From Candidatus Rifleibacteriota bacterium (GTDB taxonomy: Bacteria > Muiribacteriota > Ozemobacteria > Ozemobacterales > Ozemobacteraceae): DNA of 52,960 bases. The notes below the pieces were generated by a model. It had not been told where the DNA came from and searched no databases. It was given only the letters and a program-made list of their open reading frames with translations. The position numbers were made by a program, and so were the translations under genes. The stretch lies in the NCBI GenBank assembly GCA_012517355.1, contig JAAYVD010000039.1:1-52960 (forward strand). Reading direction: 5' to 3'. Shown one piece after another: positions 36,901 to 44,397 of the stretch (positions within the stretch are counted from its first letter, which is position 1; each line of letters starts with the position of its first letter).

Positions 36901-38420
36901 ACAACGACGGGGTGAAGGACCACTTCCAGATCCGCTCCACCAACACCCCCGAACGCATCCGCCTCGAAAACGGCGACGGCGTCAACCCCGACGCCGGCCA
37001 CAACATCTCCCTGCTGGGCCTGCAGTCCGGCATCACCGCCGACGGCACCGGCGGCGCCGCGCCCCAGGTCTACAGCAACCCGAACTTGCGCAACTTCGCG
37101 GTCGAACCGTTCTTCCTCCCCCGCACCGTCGACTTCGTCATCGCCGACGCGGCCGGGCACACCACCGAGGTTTCCCTGCCCATGCTCGATTCCACGAGCA
37201 CACCCATCCAGTACACCCGCAGCGCCATCCTCAGCGCCATCAACTCGCAGTTGCTCAAGGACAAGGTCGACGCCACGGCCGCCATCATCGACACCAACAA
37301 CGACGGAACACCCGACACCCTGACCATCACCGGCACCCAAAGCGGTGCGGGTCAGAAGATCGTGCTGTCGGGCGACGAATCCATGGCCCAGCTCGGCCTG
37401 GAAGCCGGCACCTACGGGGGCACCGCCGCCGTGGGCACCTTCGACCAGGGCGGCCTGGCCTTCACCCTGACCGAAGGCACCAAGGCCTGGCGGCCGAACG
37501 AGTTCCTGTCGTTCGCCACCAAGGCCGAGCGGGGCGCGTCCGAGAGCGTCAAGATCGAGGTGCCCGCCTTCTCCGACAAGGAACTGGTCTTCCAGACCAC
37601 CGTGAACGGCGAGACGTACAAGACCACCGGCACGATCAGCAAGGGCGCCCTCCATTCCACCAGCATCACGATCTACGACTCGCTGGGCTCGGCGCACGAG
37701 CTGGTCACCGAGTGGGAGCACACGAACAAGGACAGCCAGGAGTGGCGGTACAAGATCACCTACGCGAAAGACGACCCGGAGATCCAGAACTGGCTGAAAG
37801 ACCCGGCCAACGGGGTGCCCGACCCCGAGAATCCCGGCTACGACTGGCTCGAGAAGGCGAACGACGCCCTGATCAAGGACCGCAAGGGGCTCATCTACTT
37901 CTCGAACAACGGCAAGATCGACCTGGCCCGCTCGATCATCCGCGACGTGTCGATGACCCCCGCCGGCTCCAACCCGGTCACCGTCAAGCTCGACCAGGCA
38001 CTGGTCACCCAGTTCGCCTCGGACTTCACGACCAAGGCCCGCGAGCAGGACGGCTACGAGATGGGCCTGCTCGAGACCATCTACTTCGAGCAGGACGGGA
38101 CGATCCGCGGCGTCTACTCGAACGGCCAGAAGCAGCCGATCGGCCAGCTCGCCATCACGACCTTCAACAATCCGGCCGGCCTCGAGAAACTCGGAAAGAA
38201 CCTCTACGAGTATTCCCCCAACTCGGGCCAGGCGATCGTCTGCCGCCCTGGCGTGGCCAGCGCCGGCGTCATCGTGCCCGGGACCCTCGAGATGAGCAAC
38301 GTCGACATCGCCGAGGAGTTCACCAACATGATCATCACCCAGCGTGCCTTCCAGGCGAACTCCCGCGTCATCACCACCTCCGACGAGATCCTCCAGGAAG
38401 TGGTCAACCTCAAGAGGTAA
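33912..38420 (+). CDS. flgE: Giant flagellar hook protein FlgE
   Basis: 1,502 residues, three to four times the usual 400-450. FlgE polymerises into the curved hook joining rod and filament. The N-terminal D0/D1 part is typical (SLFTGVTGLKQHQTRMDVLS, NNISNVNTTGFKRGR), as is the C-terminus (EEFTNMIITQRAFQANSRVI). Between about residues 290 and 1240 lies a huge insertion. In it, about seven flagellin_IN-like repeats can be seen starting near residues 397, 508, 645, 778, 851, 964 and 1101, each beginning with a Y-T-x3-I type helix and ending in a hydrophobic strand. Two repeats carry calcium-like loops (DTDSDGIG, DTNNDGTP). The normal hook body resumes at about 1250. ATG 33912 follows aaagga at 9 bases; ATG 33915 is equally possible. 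Confidence 0.93.
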   Translation: MMRSLFTGVTGLKQHQTRMDVLSNNISNVNTTGFKRGRALFQDLFSETLRHAQQAFGDYGGLNPMQVGLGTRMAAIDTLMEQGTLETTGKNTDLAIEGEGFFTIESADGNVVYSRDGNLNINPNYDLVSTNTGFKIMGWMSTQNPVTGNLELDQNGVVPETVNIVKYLKKHAHQTNNVTYASNLDSGSAERDVEMATDYLAFRDTAGVEQKLQLKFKKLDAKNWLWSAIDGNNKNVANGSFKTDEDGNLIATSVNPAGAASTAADPYFVYDPDGLFMPAEATIPRNDVNNTGTGSSTPVVASGSLVRDESVDIIFDGGDPSRATTFRVVGSERGFIGGGVLGGTQAKIEGNPFMFETGWEPSKAVTFTITEVQDLMAGSLSTRENWANITFNAGTLYTVNDIKTIANTALKNGGVNATLQYDSTTKKFSIVSNNVGSNTTLMLDNISGPIAELGIDPGNAAGSAFLSNYNVVYPGTSDGVKNILNTVMFQIADNAGHVANVRFNPGTYTRAQIQSTIENALSSNGISAQVSFITEGTVVRLQIAPNQGTTLQLTDVQGLLSELGINPITQGENTFISEFDMGFFVNGMTSTKDFNPGFAVGFNLGSRVTNPAAVDIPTPGQVIRITNATVPPSTCDIAYLDADTPSLAQIVADMNAAMAAAVPPVPATATLVGNQIQLRANDPDSETLSIDFLGNTGAPNYPAGTDFLGKDPLIRISSDVRMLIEDPYKSGNDLGEVGVLLGSAQADPLNIVLARTENVTLSDSGGNVSVVSIPAGTYTLAQIQGLIDGGKGSVEATVALVGNRISVVPSGGGTVSIAGASFLGVEPNITADGSVTNPAQPALLIATGSYTRDEIKGLIQNYLIEQDIAAQAIFVDTDSDGIGNQLQINGLVGERIRITDLTYAPATPTLPAVNGTMKSELGLTPSNSWEPDRDISFRIYRPDWDQTITIRIPSTDAGAFQGPYNLDTLALEIQRQIDSVELHTGAKGLVVETIDANNDGVKDHFQIRSTNTPERIRLENGDGVNPDAGHNISLLGLQSGITADGTGGAAPQVYSNPNLRNFAVEPFFLPRTVDFVIADAAGHTTEVSLPMLDSTSTPIQYTRSAILSAINSQLLKDKVDATAAIIDTNNDGTPDTLTITGTQSGAGQKIVLSGDESMAQLGLEAGTYGGTAAVGTFDQGGLAFTLTEGTKAWRPNEFLSFATKAERGASESVKIEVPAFSDKELVFQTTVNGETYKTTGTISKGALHSTSITIYDSLGSAHELVTEWEHTNKDSQEWRYKITYAKDDPEIQNWLKDPANGVPDPENPGYDWLEKANDALIKDRKGLIYFSNNGKIDLARSIIRDVSMTPAGSNPVTVKLDQALVTQFASDFTTKAREQDGYEMGLLETIYFEQDGTIRGVYSNGQKQPIGQLAITTFNNPAGLEKLGKNLYEYSPNSGQAIVCRPGVASAGVIVPGTLEMSNVDIAEEFTNMIITQRAFQANSRVITTSDEILQEVVNLKR

Positions 38421-38464
38421 TGAACCGGTGAACCCATGACCCAGACGGACCGCTCTTCCCGCCC

Positions 38465-38689
38465 ATGATCAAGCTCACGAGACTCAACGGCCTGGTGTTC
38501 TACCTCGACGCCGAGAAGGTCGAGTCGCTCGAGGCGACGCCCGACACGGTCATCACCCTGGTGGGCGGGAAGACGGTCATGGTGAAAGAACGCGTGGACA
38601 TGGTGGTGCGGCGGATCATCCGCTACCGCCGCCATGTCCACGCCCCCTTTTCCCGGCCCCGGCGCGGCCGCGCCGAACCTCCGGAGTGA
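38465..38689 (+). CDS. flbD: Flagellar protein FlbD
   Basis: 74 residues. The conserved part is MIKLTRLNGLVFYLDAEKVE followed by TPDTVITLVGGKTVMVKE and a basic helix. This is the small FlbD family (SwrD in Bacillus), which supports motor power or flagellar gene expression in species where it was studied. The last about 15 residues are a basic extension. There is no clear Shine-Dalgarno, and the gene starts 44 bp after the flgE stop. In related operons motA and motB follow; here fliL comes next. Confidence 0.9.
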   Translation: MIKLTRLNGLVFYLDAEKVESLEATPDTVITLVGGKTVMVKERVDMVVRRIIRYRRHVHAPFSRPRRGRAEPPE

Positions 38690-38763
38690 TCGGTGGGAAT
38701 CCAGGTTGGTGGCCAGGGCACCCGATTGACCCGGGAAATTCCAAGATGATAGGATAACGAGAT

Positions 38764-39234
38764 ATGAACCCCCGAACGCGCTGGATTCTCATCGGCCTTG
38801 CGGTTCTCATCCTGATCCTGACCGTCATCCTCATCGCCTACGTGACCACCAAGAAGGCAGGCACCGGTCCGGAGGGCGACCCCCAGAAGGGCCCGGTCGT
38901 CGAGGGCCAGGTCGTCGCGGCCCCCAAGATGGGGCGGTTCGACCTCGGCGAGTTCGTGGCCACCTCCCGCGACGAGGAACTGCACTACATCAAGATCGAG
39001 GTCCAGGTCGGTTTCATCGGGAACCTGGAAAAGGAGCTCGAGGAGCGCAAGGGCGAGCTGCGCGACACCATCACCACCATTCTGATGAAACTCACCATCC
39101 AGCGCGCCAAGGAAGACTACATCGACCACTTCCTGCACAAGGACATCGAAAAGTCGCTCAACCAGATCCTGGGCACCTCCACCTCGGAGAGCCGGATCAT
39201 CAAGGTCTTCATCCCCACCTTCCTCATCAACTGA
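38764..39234 (+). CDS. fliL: Flagellar basal body-associated protein FliL
   Basis: 156 residues. A single inner-membrane helix (about 8-28, WILIGLAVLILILTVILIAY) is followed by a periplasmic stomatin-like domain with the pattern ELHYIKIEVQVGFIGN and the C-terminal IIKVFIPTFLIN. FliL surrounds the stators and supports motor torque. The gene is preceded by a weak taggataac. It directly precedes fliM, as in many species. Confidence 0.9.
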   Translation: MNPRTRWILIGLAVLILILTVILIAYVTTKKAGTGPEGDPQKGPVVEGQVVAAPKMGRFDLGEFVATSRDEELHYIKIEVQVGFIGNLEKELEERKGELRDTITTILMKLTIQRAKEDYIDHFLHKDIEKSLNQILGTSTSESRIIKVFIPTFLIN

Positions 39235-39343
39235 GAAGGTCGGAACGCCGATATATCGAATGATGCAGCTGTCGAAACGGGGCCGCCCTTCCATGGAGGC
39301 GGCCCGGTGACAATTCTTCCCCGGTCGGGCCGCGGAGCCGTGA

Positions 39344-40441
39344 ATGGTTGAGACCCTGTCCCAGAGCGAGATCGACGCCCTGCTGTCGGCGCTCAACACG
39401 TCTCCCGGCGAGGCGGAACCACCACCCCCGGCTCCCGGCGGGTCCCCCCCCTCCCCGGCCGCCGCGGCCGCCGAGCCGGCCGCCAGGTCCGGTGGTGCCC
39501 CCGCCCCGGCCGCCAAGGCGGAGCCGGCCGTCACCAAAGGCGGAAAGAAGACCAAGGTCTACGACTTCAAGCGGCAGACGAAGTTCTCGAAGGAACAGAT
39601 GGGCACGATCCAGATGATCCACGAGACCTTCGCCCGCCTGATCGGCACCGACCTGTCCACCCAGCTGCGCGCCTACGCGCAGGCCACCATCATCTCGGTG
39701 GATCAGCTCACCTTCCAGGAGCTGATCCAGTCGATCTATTCCCCGACCTTCATCACCTGCTTCAACTGCGAGAAGCTCGACGGCAAGGCCCTGATCGACA
39801 TCAACCTGAACGTCGTCTTCACCATCCTCGACCGGCTCCTGGGCGGCAACGGCAGCCCCCTGGGCACGCTGCGGCAGCTGACCGACGTCGAGAAACAGAT
39901 CATGCAGAAGGTGATGGTCCGGATCCTGGAGCGCCTGCGCGAATCCTGGATCAACGTCATCGACCTGGCCCCGACGATCGAGCTGATCGAGTCGAACCCG
40001 CAGTTCGCCCAGATCGTGCCGCCTGGCGACATGGTGCTGTCGGTGACCATCGAGGTCAAGATCCACGACGTGACGGGGAACATGACCCTGTGCATCCCCT
40101 ACAACACCGTCGAGCCCATCGCCAACAAGTTCAACGCGGCCTCGTGGTTCGCGGCGGTCCGCAAGGAACCGCTGCAAACCAACGTCGAGGCCATCACCCA
40201 CCAGGTGCGCGAGGTCTACCTGCCCTTCGTGGTGGAATTGGGCACCGCCACCGTCACCCTGCAGGACGTCCTTGGTCTGCAGGCGGGAGACCTACTGGTG
40301 ATCGACCGCAAAGTCAAGGAAGACCTTGACGTCCGGGTCGGGAACCTCGTCAAGTACCGAGGACGCCCAGGTGTTCTGGGCAAAAAGATGGCCATCGGGC
40401 TCACGCAGGTCATCGACCAACCCGGGGAGGAATTGCTGTGA
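39344..40441 (+). CDS. fliM: Flagellar motor switch protein FliM
   Basis: 365 residues. FliM is the middle part of the C-ring and binds phospho-CheY to switch rotation. The N-terminal CheY-binding peptide [13 protein letters not shown] is intact (5-17). A Pro/Ala-rich linker to about 60 is longer than usual. The middle CheC-like domain starts near [13 protein letters not shown]. The GGNGSP motif at about 168 matches the conserved GGxG loop that contacts FliG. The C-terminal SpoA domain lies at about 290-360. ATG 39344 has a ggag 7-8 bases upstream. Its stop overlaps the GTG start of fliY by 4 bases, so the two are translationally coupled. Confidence 0.95.
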   Translation: MVETLSQSEIDALLSALNTSPGEAEPPPPAPGGSPPSPAAAAAEPAARSGGAPAPAAKAEPAVTKGGKKTKVYDFKRQTKFSKEQMGTIQMIHETFARLIGTDLSTQLRAYAQATIISVDQLTFQELIQSIYSPTFITCFNCEKLDGKALIDINLNVVFTILDRLLGGNGSPLGTLRQLTDVEKQIMQKVMVRILERLRESWINVIDLAPTIELIESNPQFAQIVPPGDMVLSVTIEVKIHDVTGNMTLCIPYNTVEPIANKFNAASWFAAVRKEPLQTNVEAITHQVREVYLPFVVELGTATVTLQDVLGLQAGDLLVIDRKVKEDLDVRVGNLVKYRGRPGVLGKKMAIGLTQVIDQPGEELL

Positions 40442-41865
40442 CAGATCTGCTTTCCCAGGAAGAAATCGACGCGTTGCTTCGCGGCGGTGGCGGTGGCGGG
40501 GGAGGCGGGGAAGCCCCGCCGGCCGGTGATGGTGCCGCGCCACCCCCAGCGGACGGAGGCGGGGAGGCCAAGGCCGACGCCCCACCAGCCGCCGAGGCCC
40601 CCAAGGCGGGCGGCGGTGGGGGCAGCGGCAAGACGGTCTCCATGTCCCAGGAGGCCATCGACCAGCTGTCCGACGTGGCCAAGCTGTCGCTGGGCGCCAC
40701 CAGTTCGGTCGTCCAGATGCTGCTCAACAAGCCGGTCGAGCTGAACCTCTCCCAGCTCCGGGCGATCCACTACGAAACCCTGGCCGCCGAGTCCGGGAGC
40801 GAAGAGTACATCATCGCCAAGATCGCCTACATCGAGGGGTTCGACGGCAACACCTACCTGCTGCTGCGCAAATCGATCGCGGCCATCATCGGCGATCTGA
40901 TGATGGGCGGCGAAGGGCAGCATCCCGACTTCCAGGAGATGCACAAGTCGGCCGTCGGCGAGATGCTGAACCAGATGATGGGGAAGACGACCACCTCGCT
41001 GTCGGAGATCTTCAAGAAGCGGGTCGACATCGCCCCCCCCAATGTCGAGCTGGTCAACTTCAGCGGCGGCCCCCCCAACATGCCCGACTTCCACCCGGAT
41101 GCCGGGTTCCTGCGAATCGGCTTCCAGCTGAAGATCGGCGACATCGCCGAAACCGAGATGGTGCAACTGCTGGCCATCGAGTTCGCCCAATTGATGGCCT
41201 CGCAACTGGCCAAGCCGGCCAAGACCGAACCCAAAAAGGCCCCTCCGCCACCGCCTCCCCCAGGAGCGCCGGGCATGGGCCCCGCCCAGCCCGGAATGCC
41301 GGGGGGACCGGGGGCGATGCCGGGAATGCCGATGCCAGGTGGGATGCCGGGAGGGATGCCAGGAGGAATGCCAGGAATGGGAATGCCGGGGATGGGAATG
41401 CCAGGGGCCATGCCGGGAATGGGCATGCCTGGGGCCATGCCGGGAATGGGAATGCCCGGAGCCATGCCGGGGATGGGCATGCCGGGGATGGGCATGCCCG
41501 GAGCCATGCCTGGCATGCAGATGCCCGGCATGGGCATGCCGGGAATGCAGATGCAGGGCAATCCTGCCGAGTTCGGCATGATGCAGATGCCGATGGGGAT
41601 GGGCTTGCAGTCGAACATCGACCTGCTCCTGGACGTCCCCCTCCAGATCACCGTGGAACTGGGCCGGACCCGGATGTTGATAAAAGATGTGCTTGAATTG
41701 GGAATAGGATCTGTTGTAGAGTTGAATAAACTCGCCGGTGAGGCGGTGGAGGTTTTCGTCAACAACAAGCTGATCGCCAAAGGGGAAGTCGTGGTGATCG
41801 ACGAGAATTTCGCCGTGCGCATTACCAGCATAGTCAATCCACAAGACAGGCTCCAGGCTCTCTAA
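40438..41865 (+). CDS. fliY: Flagellar motor switch protein FliY (FliN/CheC fusion)
   Basis: 475 residues, with a GTG start overlapping the fliM stop (GTGA). The N-terminus [12 protein letters not shown] is the CheY-binding peptide, followed by a Gly/Pro/Ala linker. Residues about 65-265 form a CheC-like domain. One phosphatase site, Ser171-x3-Glu175-x2-Asn178 with a Pro about 22 residues on, fits the CheC consensus. The other (Asp75, Asp79, Lys82) has lost the Glu and Asn. Residues about 279-375 are a Met/Gly/Pro repeat. The FliN SpoA domain (about 390-470) is the C-ring part, with [20 protein letters not shown]. It may both build the switch and dephosphorylate CheY. Confidence 0.93.
   Translation: MTDLLSQEEIDALLRGGGGGGGGGEAPPAGDGAAPPPADGGGEAKADAPPAAEAPKAGGGGGSGKTVSMSQEAIDQLSDVAKLSLGATSSVVQMLLNKPVELNLSQLRAIHYETLAAESGSEEYIIAKIAYIEGFDGNTYLLLRKSIAAIIGDLMMGGEGQHPDFQEMHKSAVGEMLNQMMGKTTTSLSEIFKKRVDIAPPNVELVNFSGGPPNMPDFHPDAGFLRIGFQLKIGDIAETEMVQLLAIEFAQLMASQLAKPAKTEPKKAPPPPPPPGAPGMGPAQPGMPGGPGAMPGMPMPGGMPGGMPGGMPGMGMPGMGMPGAMPGMGMPGAMPGMGMPGAMPGMGMPGMGMPGAMPGMQMPGMGMPGMQMQGNPAEFGMMQMPMGMGLQSNIDLLLDVPLQITVELGRTRMLIKDVLELGIGSVVELNKLAGEAVEVFVNNKLIAKGEVVVIDENFAVRITSIVNPQDRLQAL
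41274..41570 (+). repeat. Met-Pro-Gly tandem repeat inside fliY
   Basis: Short, imperfect repeats of units such as atgccgggaatgggc encode a run of GMPGAMPGM-type peptides of nearly 100 residues. Codon choices vary between units (ggaatgccg, ggcatgcct, gggatgcca). The repeat forms the linker between the CheC-like and FliN domains. All units keep the frame. Length polymorphism between strains would be expected. Confidence 0.85.
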
Positions 41866-41880
41866 GGAGGCTCCCGCAAG

Positions 41881-42243
41881 ATGGGGAAGACCATACTGAT
41901 CGTAGATGACGCTGCCTTCATGCGCATGATGATCAAGGACATCCTGACCAAGAACGGGTATACCGTTCTGGGTGAGGCTCAAACCGGCAAGGAAGCGGTC
42001 GAGATGTATGGCAAGCTGAAGCCCGATCTGGTGACCATGGACATCACCATGCCGGAGATGAACGGCATCGACGCCGTCCGCGCCATCAAGAAGTCCGACC
42101 CCACCGCCCGCATCATCATGTGCAGCGCCATGGGTCAGCAGGCCATGGTCATCGACGCCATCCAGGCCGGAGCCCGCGATTTCATCGTCAAGCCCTTCCA
42201 GCCCAACCGGGTCATCGAGGCCGTGCAGAAAGCCTTGCGTTAG
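41881..42243 (+). CDS. cheY: Chemotaxis response regulator CheY
   Basis: 120 residues, a lone receiver domain. The acid pocket is Asp9-Asp10 (LIVDDAAFMR), the phosphoacceptor is Asp54 (TMDITMPEMNG), the conserved hydroxyl residue is Ser82 (MCSAMGQ), and Lys104 lies in VKPFQ. When phosphorylated by CheA it binds FliM/FliY and changes rotation. It follows fliY by 15 bp with a perfect aggagg, as in the Bacillus-type fla/che operon. Confidence 0.95.
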   Translation: MGKTILIVDDAAFMRMMIKDILTKNGYTVLGEAQTGKEAVEMYGKLKPDLVTMDITMPEMNGIDAVRAIKKSDPTARIIMCSAMGQQAMVIDAIQAGARDFIVKPFQPNRVIEAVQKALR

Positions 42244-42263
42244 CCCGGGCCCTGGTTCCGAAC

Positions 42264-43109
42264 ATGTTCCGGAAAGCGACGATCCCCCTCGTCGCTTTCT
42301 TGTTTCTGCGGGTCTTCCTCCTGCCCGTTCCGGCCTCCGCCCAACCCGGCCCGGCCCCGACGGCCACCGCCGCCCCCATCCTGTCCACTACCTCCCCCAC
42401 CCCGTCCCAGCCGGCAATGAAACACCCCACCGGCCCTGCCACCACGGACCCGCCACCCACCGCAACTCCGGCCCCTCCCCAGGCCGCCGGTTCCCCCATC
42501 CCATCCCGGCCGACGACCGGCCCCACCCGCCCGTCCGCCGGACCCTCGTCACCCGGTGAGGCGACTCCCCCTTCCCCCGCCTCGGCTGACGACCTGCTGT
42601 TCCTCCCCACGGGGACCGCTCCTCTACCGGCTTTCCCCGTCCCCGATCCGTTGTCCACCACCCTTCGCATCCTCACCTCGTTGGCCGTGGTCATCGCCCT
42701 GGTCTTCGGCCTGTCCTGGTTCCTCCAACGCCGGGGGCCTCTCGGCGGCCCCCCTATCGGCCGGGTCCTGGGCATCCTGCCCCTCGACGGGCACCGCTCG
42801 GTCTACGTCGTTGACGTGCTGGGCCGCATCCTCCTCCTCGGCGTCGCCGAGCAGGGAGTTTCGCTCCTGGGCGAGATCACCGACCAGGTGGTCATCGACG
42901 GCCTGCGCGTCAAAGCCGAACGGTCGACCATCCCAGGCCTCGAGCAGGTGTTCCGCTTTCTCCGCCGGCCCGAGGCCCCTGGCCCCGCTCCGGCCGAGGA
43001 GCCGGCTCCCGACCGGCCCGATTTCAGCCAGCACACCCGCAAAGCGCAGGACCAGGCCCGCCAGATGGAGGATCTGCTCCTGCGCCGCCCCCCCCGCCAG
43101 GGAGACTGA
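42264..43109 (+). CDS. fliO: Flagellar biosynthesis protein FliO (FliZ-like)
   Basis: 281 residues from ATG 42264. FliO is a small membrane factor that helps assemble the FliP ring of the export gate. The protein has a signal peptide (MFRKATIPLVAFLFLRVFLL..., 1-27), a long Pro/Thr/Ser-rich periplasmic stretch to about 130, a transmembrane helix near 135-155 (LRILTSLAVVIALVFGLSWF), and a cytoplasmic FliO domain with IGRVLGILPLDGHRSVYVVD. The Pro-rich section makes it about twice the normal length. The frame is open further upstream inside cheY, but the signal peptide sets the start. Confidence 0.82.
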   Translation: MFRKATIPLVAFLFLRVFLLPVPASAQPGPAPTATAAPILSTTSPTPSQPAMKHPTGPATTDPPPTATPAPPQAAGSPIPSRPTTGPTRPSAGPSSPGEATPPSPASADDLLFLPTGTAPLPAFPVPDPLSTTLRILTSLAVVIALVFGLSWFLQRRGPLGGPPIGRVLGILPLDGHRSVYVVDVLGRILLLGVAEQGVSLLGEITDQVVIDGLRVKAERSTIPGLEQVFRFLRRPEAPGPAPAEEPAPDRPDFSQHTRKAQDQARQMEDLLLRRPPRQGD

Positions 43110-43145
43110 CCACAGGGGACCGTGCCCTCGGTAGGGGGTGCATCG

Positions 43146-43173
43146 GGGGCAGGAAAATTTCCGCCTCTGCCCC
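43146..43173 (+). terminator. Hairpin after fliO
   Basis: GGGGCAG (43146-43152) pairs with CTGCCCC (43167-43173) over a 14-base AT-rich loop. It is followed only by ttgtcaa, with no T-run, and it directly abuts the -35 box of the next promoter. It could weaken read-through from fliO to fliP. Confidence 0.35.
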
Positions 43174-43202
43174 TTGTCAAATGAACCCACCTCCAGTATA
43201 AA
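43174..43202 (+). promoter_or_regulatory. Internal sigma-70 type promoter before fliP
   Basis: TTGTCA (43174-43179), a 17-base spacer and TATAAA (43197-43202) lie 50 bases before the fliP start. Such AT-rich sequence is rare in this GC-rich operon. It would allow the export-gate genes from fliP onward to be transcribed apart from the hook and switch genes. Confidence 0.6.
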
Positions 43203-43252
43203 TATTCAACGGTTTCGCCCCCCGGTCCGCAATCAACAGGAAAGGTCGTTTC

Positions 43253-44095
43253 ATGCACCGAACCCTCCTGGCCTTTTTCCTTGTACTTTCGGTGGTTTTT
43301 TGTGCAGGCAGTGCCCCCGCCCAGACGCCTGACCTGGAGAACCCGAAAGCCCGCATCGACGTGCAGGATCCGACCAAGGTCCAGAAGATCGAGCCGACCG
43401 AGACGCCGTTCCCCATCCCCCGCATCCGCATCGATATCGACCCCGCCAAGGAACGGGGCCAGATCGGCACCAGCTTCCAGATCCTGATCCTGCTCACCAT
43501 CCTGAGCCTGGCCCCTTCGATCCTGGTCATGCTGACGAGTTTCACCCGGATCCTGATCGTCCTGAACTTCGTGCGCCGGGCCCTGACCACGCAGCAGGAA
43601 CCCAGCAACCAGATCCTCATCGGCCTGACCCTGTTCCTGACCTTCTTCACCATGTCCCCGGTCATCGACCAGGTGAACAAGAACGCCGTGCAGCCCTTCC
43701 TGGCGAAGGACATCGACCACGTCGAGGCCTATCACCGGGCCATGAAGCCGATCCGCGAATTCATGTTCACCCACACCCGCAAGACCGACCTGGCCCTGTT
43801 CGCCGGCATGGAAGGCGGCGGCAAGCCGAAGAACAAGGATGACTTCAGCTCCCTGGCCCTGATCCCGGCCTTCATCACCAGCGAGATCCGCACGGCCTTC
43901 CAGATGGGCGTGATCATCTTCCTGCCCTTCCTGGTCATCGACCTGGTGGTGGCCAGCATCCTGATGTCCATGGGCATGATCATGCTTCCCCCCGTCATGA
44001 TCTCGATGCCGTTCAAGATCCTGCTGTTCGTGATGGTCGACGGCTGGAACCTGGTCATCAAGTCGCTCGTGGTGAGCTTCGGAGGGAACGCATGA
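43253..44095 (+). CDS. fliP: Flagellar export-gate protein FliP
   Basis: 280 residues. FliP forms the pentameric core of the type III export channel. A cleavable signal peptide (1-23) and an acidic periplasmic segment lead to the first helix (about 75-100). The family signature SLAPSILVMLTSFTRILIVL with FVRRAL is intact, as is the C-terminal LPPVMISMPFKILLFVMVDGW. ATG 43253 has aggaaagg upstream. The stop overlaps the fliQ start by 4 bases (ATGA). Confidence 0.96.
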   Translation: MHRTLLAFFLVLSVVFCAGSAPAQTPDLENPKARIDVQDPTKVQKIEPTETPFPIPRIRIDIDPAKERGQIGTSFQILILLTILSLAPSILVMLTSFTRILIVLNFVRRALTTQQEPSNQILIGLTLFLTFFTMSPVIDQVNKNAVQPFLAKDIDHVEAYHRAMKPIREFMFTHTRKTDLALFAGMEGGGKPKNKDDFSSLALIPAFITSEIRTAFQMGVIIFLPFLVIDLVVASILMSMGMIMLPPVMISMPFKILLFVMVDGWNLVIKSLVVSFGGNA

Positions 44096-44361
44096 GCGAG
44101 TTCACCTTCCTCGAACTCATGAAGGAGGCCATCTTCCTGACCTTCCTGATCTCGCTGCCGATGCTGGCCGTGGGCACCGTCGTCGGCGTGGGCATCAGCA
44201 TCGTCCAGACGGCCACCTCGATCCAGGACCAGAGCCTCTCCTTCATCCCCAAGCTCCTGGCCACCATCGCCACCATGGTCGCCTTCGGGCCCTGGATGCT
44301 GTCGTTGCTGATGCAGTACACGTTCAAGCTCCTGTCGGGGCTGCAGAACTTCGCCCGCTGA
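44092..44361 (+). CDS. fliQ: Flagellar export-gate protein FliQ
   Basis: 89 residues with two membrane helices (about 15-40 and 50-78), the standard size. The conserved IVQTATSIQDQSLSFIPKL loop between the helices is present. FliQ packs around the FliP/FliR core of the export gate. Its start overlaps fliP by 4 bases. Confidence 0.96.
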   Translation: MSEFTFLELMKEAIFLTFLISLPMLAVGTVVGVGISIVQTATSIQDQSLSFIPKLLATIATMVAFGPWMLSLLMQYTFKLLSGLQNFAR

Positions 44362-44397
44362 GAACGCCGGGAACGGGCACCGGATGACGGACGGGCG

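Noticed and set aside
33789-37721. 1,310-residue open frame on the minus strand
   Set aside because: It lies wholly opposite flgE, is Gly/Val/Asp/Arg-rich with no recognisable motif, and is the usual by-product of NNC/NNG codon bias.
41274-41570. CRISPR-like or structured repeat array
   Set aside because: The repeats are short, lack unique spacers and are in frame within fliY.
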